A stretch of DNA of 27,258 nucleotides from Asaia bogorensis (GTDB taxonomy: Bacteria; Pseudomonadota; Alphaproteobacteria; Acetobacterales; Acetobacteraceae). Made by a program: the position numbers and the translations under genes. The stretch's first letter is position 1. Each line of letters opens with the position of its first letter. Positions 1 to 7,782 of this stretch are shown piece after piece. The notes under the pieces are model-generated. The model was given only the letters and a program-made list of their open reading frames with translations. It was not told the origin of the DNA and searched no databases. The stretch is from assembly GCA_945871455.1 (NCBI GenBank), contig CAMBXJ010000005.1, positions 1 through 27,258 on the forward strand, in the 5' to 3' direction.

Positions 1-21
1 GGACCGATAGACTCGCCTCAG

Positions 22-109
22 CGTCATTGCCGGGCTTGATCAGGCAACCCGCCCCTTGCCGCTGAAGCGCGGGTTGCCCGGCCCTACAGGGTCAAGCCCG
101 GCAATGACG
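22..109. repeat. Palindromic intergenic repeat, copy 1 (GTCATTGC-ended)
   Basis: Outer arms 22-40 and 91-109 are reverse complements except at the innermost base; they begin CGTCATTGCCGGGCTTG and end with the complement. A second pair, GGCAACCCGC at 43-52 and GCGGGTTGCC at 69-78, forms the inner stem, giving a long cruciform-like hairpin. A related palindrome lies at 2331-2424, and the outermost GTCATTGC/GCAATGAC ends recur at 25842-25932. Elements of this general kind are common between alphaproteobacterial genes. This one may act as a 3' transcript structure for the VOC gene, but it starts about 200 bp after the stop codon. Confidence 0.8.
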
Positions 110-138
110 GTGAGGCGTGTACTCGATCGCGCAACTTT

Positions 139-208
139 GGTTCGCACCCCGTGTGCGGGTTTGGTTCGCACCCCTTGCGCGGGTGTGGTTCGCACCCCGT
201 GTGCGGGG
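139..208. repeat. 24-bp tandem repeat, three copies
   Basis: Units start at 139, 163 and 187, each beginning GGTTCGCACCCC. Copies 1 and 3 continue GTGTGCGGG and copy 2 continues TTGCGCGGG. Each unit holds a short inverted repeat, CGCAC-CCCGT-GTGCG in the best copies, so each can fold into a small hairpin. The period is 24 bp, so translated frames look like 8-residue peptide repeats, but no gene signals support coding. Three units without unique spacers exclude a CRISPR array. Confidence 0.85.
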
Positions 209-312
209 CCGGCCCCGGGTGCCGCTGTCACTTCATTCCCCGGTGCCGCATCCTGTCAACCGGCGTCGGCTCCGGGATCGGCAAACCTGGCCGAACGAAG
301 CCTGACCGGCCG

Positions 313-804
313 CTACCGCCTGACGACCGCCGGATCGCCGTCCCAGGGCCCCGGAAACAGGCCGCGGTTCACCACGTCCTCACTGAAGACCTGCTCTTTC
401 CGCGGCCATTCCGCGCGCGGCAGTTCGTAGGACACTTCCAGCCCGTTGCCGTCCGGATCGCGGAAGTAAATGCCCAGCGAAATGCCGTGGTCGACGATCG
501 CGTCGATCTTCACCGCGTTGTCCCTCAGCCGCTGATACGCGACGCCCAGATCGTCCAGGCTGCCAACCATCCAGGCCATGTGGTTCAGCCCGACCTGTCC
601 GCGTTGAGGACCCGGCGCATCGGCCCCGACCTGCATCAACGCCACCTCATGCGACTGATCCAAATCCGCCGACATGAACGCCGCTCGGCCTGGTCTGTGA
701 TGATACGTGTGCAGACCCAGCACCTTCTCATACCAATCCCGCGATCGATCGGCGTCGCGGACATAGACGTTGACATGTCCCAGATACATCGGCCGGCCAC
801 TCAT
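313..804 (-). CDS. VOC-family protein, probable extradiol-type dioxygenase
   Basis: This 163-aa protein belongs to the vicinal oxygen chelate superfamily (glyoxalase I, type I extradiol dioxygenases). Candidate metal ligands follow the extradiol pattern: His10 in LGHVNVYV, His75 in GLNHMAWM and Glu123 in NGLEVSYE. DPDGNGLE is the usual last-strand signature of the fold. The length matches a single two-motif domain rather than a 300-aa two-domain catechol 2,3-dioxygenase. The start is chosen for a GGAGG 8 nt upstream; a later Met at codon 6 is the alternative. It begins 28 nt after the stop codon of the HpaB-like hydroxylase on the same strand, so the two are probably co-transcribed, and aromatic ring oxidation followed by cleavage is a reasonable inference. 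Family assignment is firm; the reaction is not, since related proteins include isomerases and resistance proteins. Confidence 0.85.
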   Translation of the reverse strand: MSGRPMYLGHVNVYVRDADRSRDWYEKVLGLHTYHHRPGRAAFMSADLDQSHEVALMQVGADAPGPQRGQVGLNHMAWMVGSLDDLGVAYQRLRDNAVKIDAIVDHGISLGIYFRDPDGNGLEVSYELPRAEWPRKEQVFSEDVVNRGLFPGPWDGDPAVVRR

Positions 805-832
805 GACGTTGTCCTCCGGTTGTCGTCTGTCG

Positions 833-2287
833 TTACGTCGGATCCTCCCGCCCCAGGAAGTCCAGCACCCGGTCGGTGATCTCCTTCTTGGGAAACTGCG
901 ACGCCAGCGCCCGCGCCCGGGTCAGCGGGTCGCTCGCGAAGAAACGTTCATACAGCACCTGCCGGCTGCCGAACGACGAACACGAGATGTCCCACGCCAG
1001 ATGGAACAGCTTCACCCGGTCCCGTGCACTGCTATTGTCCGTCGCCAGATACTGCTCGATCGCCGGCCCCAGTGGAGACGCGAAATCCGCCTTGGTCGGC
1101 AGGATCATCAGGCTGGAGGAACCCAGCAGTTGCAGGATCTCCACCATCCGCGGATAGGCCGTCATGAACAGGTTCCGCGTGGTCTCCGCCGGCAGCGACG
1201 CGGGACACATCACGCCCCATTCATCCAGTTTGGCATCGGCCTCGGCCGCGCGCATGCAGGCCTTCATCAGTTCGGTGTACATGATCAACTCGCCGATCCG
1301 CTCATCGGAATGCGGCAGATGCGAACTGCCCAGCGTTTCCGTGATCAGCAGCGCGACACCCAGCACCAGTTCGCATTTCGCCAGATTCTTCGCCGCCCCC
1401 TGGTGCGATGTGTGCGCGGAGGAATGGGTGATCGCGGCCGTGTTGTTCAGCAGGCCCACATCGCCGTGGATGAACACCCGATCCCACGGCACCAGCACGT
1501 CGTCGAAGAAGACGATGCAGTCCATTTCCTCAAAGCGGGAGCCCAGCGGGTGGTCGAAATGGGTCTTCTGGTAATCGAAACTGTCGCGGCACAGAAAGCG
1601 CAGACCTTGTGTGTCGCAGGGCAGCGCGAAATTCAGCGCGAAGGGGCTGTGCCCTTCGCGATGCTGCGCCAGTCGAGGCGAATAGACCGCGATTTCATCG
1701 GCCAAAGGCCCTAATGTCGCCAGAACCCGCGCCCCGCGCACGACCAGACCGGCCGAACTCTCGCGGATGACCTGAAGCGCGGTGCCTTCCTGGAGGTTGA
1801 ACATGCCGCTGACATCGCGGGAACGTTGCAGGTTGATCAGCGAATGCGTCAGCACCAGGTCGTTGGAACTGATATACTCGTAGTAACGGCGCATGTTGTC
1901 GCCGAACGCTTTCTGGCCCCGGCCGAAGTAATCCGCCGCGGCGTTCCAGGCGGAAAACGTCACGTTCATGAAATCGGGGGACCGACCCATCATGCCGCAG
2001 GTGGTGCGCGCCCAGTTCAGCATCATGACCCGACGCTGTTCCAGTTCGGTCTGGGTGCGCGGCACGATGAAGGACAATCCCAGCCGCTCCCCCGACGGCG
2101 CCAGGAACGTCATCGCATCGCGATATTTCGGGTCGCATTGCTGGTCGTAGAGGGAGGCGATGGCGCGGGCACCGTTGGCGAGGCCCGGATGGGTGGTCAC
2201 ATCGGTCACGCGCTCCCCGCGCAACCAGACCTCGGGTTTGCGTTGGCGAAGACCGTTCAGATAATCCTGGCCCGTGCGCGCTGGCAT
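833..2287 (-). CDS. 4-hydroxyphenylacetate 3-hydroxylase (HpaB) family flavin-dependent oxygenase
   Basis: The 484-aa product has the length and architecture of the HpaB family: an N-terminal domain starting GQDYLNGLRQRKPEVWLRGE, the middle segment RTTCGMMGRSPDFM and a C-terminal helical domain. Family members are FADH2-using monooxygenases that ortho-hydroxylate phenols with flavin supplied by a separate reductase (HpaC); the same fold also occurs in 4-hydroxybutyryl-CoA dehydratase. No reductase gene is in the window. The frame is open upstream to 2344, but the start is placed at 2287 because AAGGGAG lies just ahead of it and because the extra codons run into a palindromic repeat. It is followed after 28 nt by a VOC protein with an extradiol-like metal site, which favours an aromatic-degradation role. 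The substrate is unknown. Confidence 0.88.
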   Translation of the reverse strand: MPARTGQDYLNGLRQRKPEVWLRGERVTDVTTHPGLANGARAIASLYDQQCDPKYRDAMTFLAPSGERLGLSFIVPRTQTELEQRRVMMLNWARTTCGMMGRSPDFMNVTFSAWNAAADYFGRGQKAFGDNMRRYYEYISSNDLVLTHSLINLQRSRDVSGMFNLQEGTALQVIRESSAGLVVRGARVLATLGPLADEIAVYSPRLAQHREGHSPFALNFALPCDTQGLRFLCRDSFDYQKTHFDHPLGSRFEEMDCIVFFDDVLVPWDRVFIHGDVGLLNNTAAITHSSAHTSHQGAAKNLAKCELVLGVALLITETLGSSHLPHSDERIGELIMYTELMKACMRAAEADAKLDEWGVMCPASLPAETTRNLFMTAYPRMVEILQLLGSSSLMILPTKADFASPLGPAIEQYLATDNSSARDRVKLFHLAWDISCSSFGSRQVLYERFFASDPLTRARALASQFPKKEITDRVLDFLGREDPT

Positions 2288-2330
2288 GTCGGCTCCCTTT
2301 CCCCGCGGTCCGAACGATTGCCCCAGGCAT

Positions 2331-2424
2331 CCCCTCATGGTCATTGCCGGACTTGGTCCGGTAACCCGCCCCGCGCCGTTGAAGCGCGGGTTGCCGGGTC
2401 AAGCCCTGCAATGACCATGAGGGG
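2331..2424. repeat. Palindromic intergenic repeat, copy 2 (GTCATTGC-ended)
   Basis: Arms 2331-2355 and 2400-2424 are reverse complements over 25 nt with two mismatches (left arm begins CCCCTCATGGTCATTGC). Inside, AACCCGC and GCGGGTT form a second stem. Sequence and layout match the palindrome at 22-109, including the inner segment GAAGCGCGGGTTGCC, so the two are members of one family. This copy lies just upstream of the HpaB-like gene, between it and the end of the 703-aa gene, so it may separate two minus-strand transcription units. Confidence 0.82.
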
Positions 2425-2440
2425 CGGTGGCGGTGCGTCG

Positions 2441-2470
2441 GTCATTGTTTCGAACCGCTTGGTGTTACAT
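2441..2470. repeat. Short dispersed repeat with a second copy at 25774-25800
   Basis: GTCATTGTTTC followed about six bases later by TTGGTGT occurs here and again at 25774-25800, on the same strand and each close to a GTCATTGC-ended palindrome (16 bp after one, about 41 bp before the other). Eleven and seven bases are identical, with a diverged core. It may be a remnant or companion module of the palindrome family. No coding or regulatory role can be read from it. Confidence 0.5.
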
Positions 2471-2564
2471 CCCGTGTTGGGCGTCCCGTATGGACGTCTC
2501 GTTCAGGTCCTAGTGTTCCGGCCTTGGCGAGGGCCGGTCAAGCGCCCAGGCGAAACCGGCGCGC

Positions 2565-4676
2565 CTACCAGCGCGCCGACCGCGCCACCATGACCGTTTT
2601 CTCCGCCACCCCGACCATGAACGGGATATCCTCCAGCGGCCGATCGCCTGCCAACACATGCGCCAGGGTGATGAAATCCGGCCCCAGAGTCTTGCTTGCC
2701 TTCTCTTTCGCCGCCCCCGCCCACAATCCCAGCAGCACCATCCGCTCGGCCCAGACCAAACGTCCGGGGGGCAGCCCTTCGGTCAGCAGCAACTGGATCG
2801 CCGCCTTGCGGTCCCGTCTTGGCGCCCGCGCGACCACCGCCCGGATCGTCGGATCGTCCTCGAACCAGGACTCCGCGAACGCCTCCCCCGTCAGCCATGC
2901 CGCGCTGCGCCGCAAAGACGCTTCGATCGCCGCCGGGGTCCGCGCCGCGGCTTCCAGGCCGGCGAACAACTCCTCCGCTTCCGAGGGGACATCGATCAGG
3001 CGATCGCGCCATTCCGCCCCGCCGGCATATTCCGCAACCCGCAGCAGGTTCGCGGTTGGCACCCGCCCTTCCCGCAGGCCGGTGGCGATCGCGTGTTGCA
3101 CGGCAATGTCGAGGTAACGCCGATCCAGGTCGGCGACCGGGGTCTTCAGACGGATCTGGGTCAGGATGTTGTTGGTCTCACGGCGGGGCTGTTCGGGTTC
3201 GAACCAGGTGTCGCGCAGGCCGAACCCCTGCTTCAGCAACAGGCCGGCAAACACGCTCGTTCGCCCGGTGCGGGTGGTGATCAGCAGACTTTGCGCGCCC
3301 GACCCGTCGATCGTGGACGCCACAGTCACGATATCCGCCGCCGCCGGCCATTGCGCGCAGGCCACATCCTTCAATCGCGCCTTCCGGATCGCCTGGTCCA
3401 GCCCCGGCCGCTCGGCTTCCGGCAGCCAGTTCCGCACGGCGATCATCCGACGAAGCGACTCCGGCGACACGACATCGGGCGAGGCAATCTGTTCCAGCAC
3501 CGTGGCGGCCGCTTGCCGCACGTCCCGGTCCTGGTGCAGCAGCATCAGCGGCACCGCTTCGCGCAGTTTGGCATGCGGGGAGCGCGCCATTTCATGCACC
3601 AGAAAGGCCATCAGACCGGGCGGCATGACCAATCCGGAGTCGGTTATCGCCTCGACGACATCGAACGCCGTCGGGGCCTGCTCCGCGATCTGCGCCAGCA
3701 TCGCGTGCATGGCGCCCATCAGTTCCTCGGGCATGTCTTCCGGCTGGAACCCTTCCGCGGTGTCGCCCAGTCTTTCCCGCAGGTCCGGATGGATTTCGAT
3801 TTTGGCACGGCCCAGGGCCGATACCATCTCCAACCAGTCGTCCGATTGAAGGCCAGGTGTGTCGGCGATCCTGACGATCCGCTCCTGGTAGGTGTCGGCC
3901 ATGGCCTTGGCCCAATCCCAACCGCTTTCGATCCGATAGCGGATGAGTTCGAGTTGCGCGCCCAGCAGGAAATGGAAAGCGGCCACGAGGTGGTCGTCGC
4001 GGCGTTTGGCGGTGCATGAGGCGAGCGCGCCGTCAAGGATGGGCCAGAGCGTTTGCGGCGACGATTCGAACCAGGCCTGATCGTCATCGGATAGCCGCGG
4101 CCCGGATTCCTCCTTCAGGGATCGGGCGATGGACCCGGCGAGGCGCTTGATCCGGGCCGCGTCGGCGGGGGTAGGCGGTGGTGGCGCCCCCGGATTTTCC
4201 CCGAAAAACGGCTGGTCGTCGCCGTCGTCGTCGTCCTCTTCCAGCCCGAACATGGCTGCGACGTCGTCCTCATCGAATGTCAGGATTTCGTCGAGCCACT
4301 TCTCCAACACCCGGTTGGCGTCCTTTCGGCTGCCGGTGAACACGGCAACCTGCGCGCTGAGCACTTCCCCATCGTCCGGCTGGTAGACCATGGCCACCGT
4401 CGCCTGAAACTTGGGATGCACCATCCTGATGGTGAATTCCGTTCGTTTGGCCCCGGTCATCACCGCCGCGGACCCACCGGCTTCAAATTCCGATTCGGTC
4501 AGCGTGGTGACCGGCACCGGCTTGCGACGGCCCCGACCCGAGCCATAGAGAGATTCGTAGGCGTCGCAATCGTCGATATCCGAAAAATGCTCGTCCAGCA
4601 TCGCTTCGGCGAGTTCCAGCAACGCCTCGTTGGTCTGGTCGTTTCGCGGCGTGGGGGTCCTGGTGGACTTGGCCAT
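2565..4676 (-). CDS. Conserved-looking protein of unknown function, acidic linker plus helical C-terminal region
   Basis: I do not recognise this 703-aa protein. Residues 1-145 look like a compact alpha/beta domain (AMVYQPDDGEVLSAQV at 95-110). An Asp/Glu-rich and then Pro-rich linker follows at about 146-170. The remaining 530 residues are mostly amphipathic helices; a stretch with VRQAAATVLEQIASP resembles HEAT-type repeats. There is no signal peptide or obvious membrane segment, so it is probably cytoplasmic. The frame stays open far upstream, to 5465, but that part lies antisense inside mutS. The Met at 4676 (MAKSTRTPTP) is the likely start, with only a weak upstream GGAA. It diverges from mutS across a 249-bp gap. 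A scaffold or protein-interaction role is possible, but no function is assigned. Confidence 0.8.
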   Translation of the reverse strand: MAKSTRTPTPRNDQTNEALLELAEAMLDEHFSDIDDCDAYESLYGSGRGRRKPVPVTTLTESEFEAGGSAAVMTGAKRTEFTIRMVHPKFQATVAMVYQPDDGEVLSAQVAVFTGSRKDANRVLEKWLDEILTFDEDDVAAMFGLEEDDDDGDDQPFFGENPGAPPPPTPADAARIKRLAGSIARSLKEESGPRLSDDDQAWFESSPQTLWPILDGALASCTAKRRDDHLVAAFHFLLGAQLELIRYRIESGWDWAKAMADTYQERIVRIADTPGLQSDDWLEMVSALGRAKIEIHPDLRERLGDTAEGFQPEDMPEELMGAMHAMLAQIAEQAPTAFDVVEAITDSGLVMPPGLMAFLVHEMARSPHAKLREAVPLMLLHQDRDVRQAAATVLEQIASPDVVSPESLRRMIAVRNWLPEAERPGLDQAIRKARLKDVACAQWPAAADIVTVASTIDGSGAQSLLITTRTGRTSVFAGLLLKQGFGLRDTWFEPEQPRRETNNILTQIRLKTPVADLDRRYLDIAVQHAIATGLREGRVPTANLLRVAEYAGGAEWRDRLIDVPSEAEELFAGLEAAARTPAAIEASLRRSAAWLTGEAFAESWFEDDPTIRAVVARAPRRDRKAAIQLLLTEGLPPGRLVWAERMVLLGLWAGAAKEKASKTLGPDFITLAHVLAGDRPLEDIPFMVGVAEKTVMVARSARW

Positions 4677-4925
4677 GGTCGGATTCCGGGCAGGGAGAAG
4701 GCAAAGCGCCCTCTGCTCCATGCAGCAGGTAGCAGCACGACGGACATCGGCAAAGTGGGACGCCCAATGGGACGTGCCGCGATCCCAGCCTCCGTCCCCG
4801 CCAACAGGGTTGCCGGACCGCGCGAGCCCGAGCGGCCGGCCGAGCATCCGGTCCACCCCTGGGGTCGCGTGGTTCGGCCGAATCGGCCAACCCTGCTTCG
4901 CAGGCCGGATGGCTCGGAGTAGACC
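4677..4925. promoter_or_regulatory. Divergent intergenic region between the 703-aa gene and mutS
   Basis: This 249-bp region must hold promoters for both flanking genes. Close to mutS there is a 13-bp near-palindrome, GGCCGA-A-TCGGCC (4876-4888), then a small hairpin CCTGC-TTC-GCAGG (4892-4904), then GGAG (4916-4919) six bases before the mutS ATG. The palindrome could be an operator and the hairpin could affect mutS translation, but both are inferences from symmetry alone. No convincing -35/-10 pair was identified. Confidence 0.4.
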
Positions 4926-7769
4926 ATGGACATGCCGTCGACCTCTCCAACCACCGATACGAACGAACCCACGCCGACGGAGCCGGCCGCCGCCCAGCCG
5001 CGCGCCGGAGGTGCGGTTAAGACCCCGCGCGCCGAAGGCATCGCCAAAATCCCGCGCGCCGAAGGCGCGACTCCCGCCATGGCGCAGTGGTTCGCCAGCA
5101 AGGCCGACCACCCAGAGGCGCTGCTGTTCTTCCGCATGGGCGATTTCTACGAGCTGTTCTTCGCGGATGCAGAGGCCGCCGCCGCCGCGCTCGATATCGC
5201 CCTGACCCATCGTGGCGAGCATGACGGCAGCCCGATCCCAATGTGCGGCGTTCCGCACCACGCGGCCGAAGCCTATCTGCTGCGCCTGATCCGCCGCGGC
5301 TTCCGCGTCGCCGTCGCCGAACAGATGGAGGACCCGAAATCCCGTCCCGCCGGCAGCAAGACCCCGATCCGTCGCGCGGTCGTCCGACTGGTCACGCCGG
5401 GCACGATCACCGAGGACGCCTTGCTGGAAGCCGGCCGACCGAACCTGCTTCTGGCCCTCGCGCATGGCACGATCACGCCAGCCGCCGACGGCCGCGCCGG
5501 CCCGGCTTCGCGCACGTCCGCCGACGCCAGCGGGATCGGCGCCGCCTGGCTAGACGTGTCCACCGGGCTGTTTGAAACCGCCGCGCTCCCGACCGCCGAT
5601 CTGTCCGCCCTGTTGGGACGGCTGGAACCGGCCGAAATCCTCTCTCCCGACTCGTTGGCGTTGGGCGAGTGGGACCCAAGGCGCGCACCCGATACGGCAC
5701 CGTCTTCGCCGTTGATCGCACGTCGCCGTCTGGCCGAGGCGTTCGGCGCCGCCAGCCTGGACGCGTTCGGCACGTTCACCGATGCAGAGGCCGTCGCCGC
5801 CGCCCTGGCCGTCGATTACGTCCGCGCCACCCAGGCCGGCACGTTGCCGCGTCTGTCCCGCCCACAGCCCCAGGGCGAAACCGGGGTGCTGGCCATGGAT
5901 GCGGCGACCCGGGCCAGCCTGGAAATCCAACGCACCCGAGATGGCGGCACGCGACACAGTTTGCAGGCAGTGGTGCAGCGGACCCTGACCCCGGCCGGCG
6001 CACGTCTGCTGGCGCTTTGGCTTAGCGCGCCGTTGACCGATCCCGCCGCAATCGCCCAGCGCCAGGACGCCTGGTCCTGGTTGCTCGGCGCCACCGAGGC
6101 GACAACGCAATTGCGTGCCGCGTTGCGTGCCACGCCGGACGTCGCCCGTGCCCTGGCGCGCTTGTCGCTCCATCGCGGCGGCCCCCGCGACCTGGCGGCC
6201 TTGCGTGACGGAATGGCAGCCGCATCGGTCATCCGCTCGGTGCTGGATGGACCGTTGCCCGCCGCGTTGGATGTGGCCCGGACCGCGTTTCAGGACGACC
6301 CACCTTTGGCGTTGAAACTGACCGATGCCCTGGCGGACCCGGTGCCGCCTCGTTTGGATGACGGCAACGTCATCCGCGCCGGCTATGACGGGGAACTCGA
6401 TGCCCATCGGGCGCTGCGCGACGACAGCCGGCGTGTCGTCGCGACCCTGCAATTGGACTACGCCCAGCGTTTCGGGGTCGCCAGCCTGAAAATCCGCCAC
6501 CATGCCCAGCTTGGCTATGTGATAGAGGCGCCGGCCGCATCGGTGGAGAAGCTGCGCGATTTCCCGGAACTGACCCTGCGCCAGGGCATGGCCAACGGGG
6601 CGCGCTTCACCCTGGCGGAACTGTCCGACCTGGATCGCAAGATTTCGGAAGCGGCCGAGCGGGCGGCGTCTCGCGAACGGATGATTTTTGGTCTTTTGGT
6701 GCAGGCGGCGTTGCAGGATGCGGACCGGCTGGCGGCTGTCGCCGATGCGATCGCCTTCCTGGACGCCGCCCAGTCCGCCGCCAAACTGGCCGAAAACGGC
6801 ACCTGGTGCCGCCCGTCCGTCACGGATGACGATGCGTTCCTGGTAAAGGCGGGCCGCCATCCCGTCGTGGAAGCCGCCATCGCCGGGCAGGCCGCCTTCG
6901 TGCCCAACCGCTGCGATCTGTCAGGCGAACGCCGGGTGTTGCTGCTGACCGGCCCCAACATGGCGGGCAAATCCACGTTCCTGCGCCAGAACGCCCTGAT
7001 CGCGATCCTGGCGCAGGCGGGATTGCCGGTCCCCGCGGACGAGGCGCGGATCGGCGTCATCGACCGCCTGTTCAGCCGGGTGGGCGCGGCCGACGACCTG
7101 GCGCGCGGACGGTCCACGTTCATGGTGGAAATGACCGAAACCGCCGCCATCCTGCATCAGGCCGGCCCGCGTTCCCTGGTCGTGGTGGATGAGATCGGCC
7201 GCGGCACCGCGACGCTCGACGGGCTGGCGATTGCCTGGGCGGTGCTGGAAGCGTTGCACTCCGCGATCCGCTGCCGCACTATTTTCGCCACACATTTCCA
7301 CGAGCTTGCCGAACTCGCGGATCGTCTGCCGCGATTGAAGCCGCATACGATGCGGGTCAAGGAATGGAAGGGCACGGTGGTGTTCCTGCATGAAGTGGCT
7401 GAAGGGGCCGCCGGGCGGTCCTGGGGCGTGCATGTCGCCGAACTCGCGGGGGTGCCGGCGCCGGTGGTCCGGCGAGCGGCGACGTTGCTGTCGGCGTTGG
7501 AAAAACATGGCGGGCCGTTGGGATCGGGGGCGCCGCTGGCGGCATTGCCGCTATTTGCCGCCGCCGGCCCGCCCGCCAATGAAACGCCGCCCGATGAAAC
7601 GCCGCCCGATGAAACACCGGCCGATGAAATGCCCCGAAAACTGGAAACCGACCATGTACGCTCGCAATTATCCAATCTGGACCCGGACCGTATGACCCCG
7701 CGGGAGGCTTTGGAGGCGTTGTACGGCCTGAAAGCCCTCTTGTCTGTTCCCGTTAGCGATCCGACCTAG
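4926..7769 (+). CDS. mutS: DNA mismatch repair protein MutS
   Basis: MutS recognises base mismatches and small loops and, with MutL, starts strand-directed repair. Near residue 74 the protein has GDFYELFF, containing the Phe-X-Glu mismatch-reading motif. The ATPase domain has Walker A GPNMAGKST (about 676-684) and the Walker B/signature VVVDEIGRGTATLDG (about 752-766), followed by the conserved ATHFHELAEL. The C-terminus, TPREALEALYGLKALL, is the usual short dimer/tetramer helix. At 947 aa it is longer than typical (850-900 aa) because of a roughly 50-aa Pro/Ala-rich N-terminal tail with a duplicated PRAEG and a tandem PDETP insert before the C-terminal helix. The start at 4926 has GGAG six bases upstream; a second ATG two codons later is possible. 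glnD follows 13 bp after the stop codon. Confidence 0.98.
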   Translation: MDMPSTSPTTDTNEPTPTEPAAAQPRAGGAVKTPRAEGIAKIPRAEGATPAMAQWFASKADHPEALLFFRMGDFYELFFADAEAAAAALDIALTHRGEHDGSPIPMCGVPHHAAEAYLLRLIRRGFRVAVAEQMEDPKSRPAGSKTPIRRAVVRLVTPGTITEDALLEAGRPNLLLALAHGTITPAADGRAGPASRTSADASGIGAAWLDVSTGLFETAALPTADLSALLGRLEPAEILSPDSLALGEWDPRRAPDTAPSSPLIARRRLAEAFGAASLDAFGTFTDAEAVAAALAVDYVRATQAGTLPRLSRPQPQGETGVLAMDAATRASLEIQRTRDGGTRHSLQAVVQRTLTPAGARLLALWLSAPLTDPAAIAQRQDAWSWLLGATEATTQLRAALRATPDVARALARLSLHRGGPRDLAALRDGMAAASVIRSVLDGPLPAALDVARTAFQDDPPLALKLTDALADPVPPRLDDGNVIRAGYDGELDAHRALRDDSRRVVATLQLDYAQRFGVASLKIRHHAQLGYVIEAPAASVEKLRDFPELTLRQGMANGARFTLAELSDLDRKISEAAERAASRERMIFGLLVQAALQDADRLAAVADAIAFLDAAQSAAKLAENGTWCRPSVTDDDAFLVKAGRHPVVEAAIAGQAAFVPNRCDLSGERRVLLLTGPNMAGKSTFLRQNALIAILAQAGLPVPADEARIGVIDRLFSRVGAADDLARGRSTFMVEMTETAAILHQAGPRSLVVVDEIGRGTATLDGLAIAWAVLEALHSAIRCRTIFATHFHELAELADRLPRLKPHTMRVKEWKGTVVFLHEVAEGAAGRSWGVHVAELAGVPAPVVRRAATLLSALEKHGGPLGSGAPLAALPLFAAAGPPANETPPDETPPDETPADEMPRKLETDHVRSQLSNLDPDRMTPREALEALYGLKALLSVPVSDPT

Positions 7770-7782
7770 TACGGTATCCGAA

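Larger units (their letters stand above)
1..312. other. Non-coding region with two repeat structures
   Basis: No convincing gene is visible. Short frames exist on both strands but they run through repeat DNA, have no ribosome binding site and encode Arg/Pro/Gly-rich low-complexity peptides. The region holds a palindromic repeat (22-109) and a three-copy 24-bp tandem repeat (139-208). The remaining part, 209-312, shows nothing recognisable. It lies downstream of the stop codon of the minus-strand VOC gene, so it is the 3' flank of that transcription unit. Confidence 0.6.

Noticed and set aside
139..208. CRISPR array
   Set aside because: Units are contiguous or separated by similar short sequence, there are no unique spacers of 30-40 bp, only three copies, and no cas genes. 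The same applies to 10590-10647 and 23028-23155.
2288..2344. N-terminal extension of the HpaB-like protein
   Set aside because: It would translate the edge of a palindromic repeat; the Met at 2287 has a good Shine-Dalgarno and the typical family start.
2518..2537. Terminator hairpin CCGGCC...GGCCGG after the 703-aa gene
   Set aside because: The stem is only 6 bp, the loop 8 bases, with no T-run; too weak to list as a feature.
4677..5465. Upstream extension of the 703-aa minus-strand protein
   Set aside because: The frame is open, but it runs antisense through the start of mutS and the divergent promoter region. Its extra residues are Gly/Arg-rich, without a family pattern.
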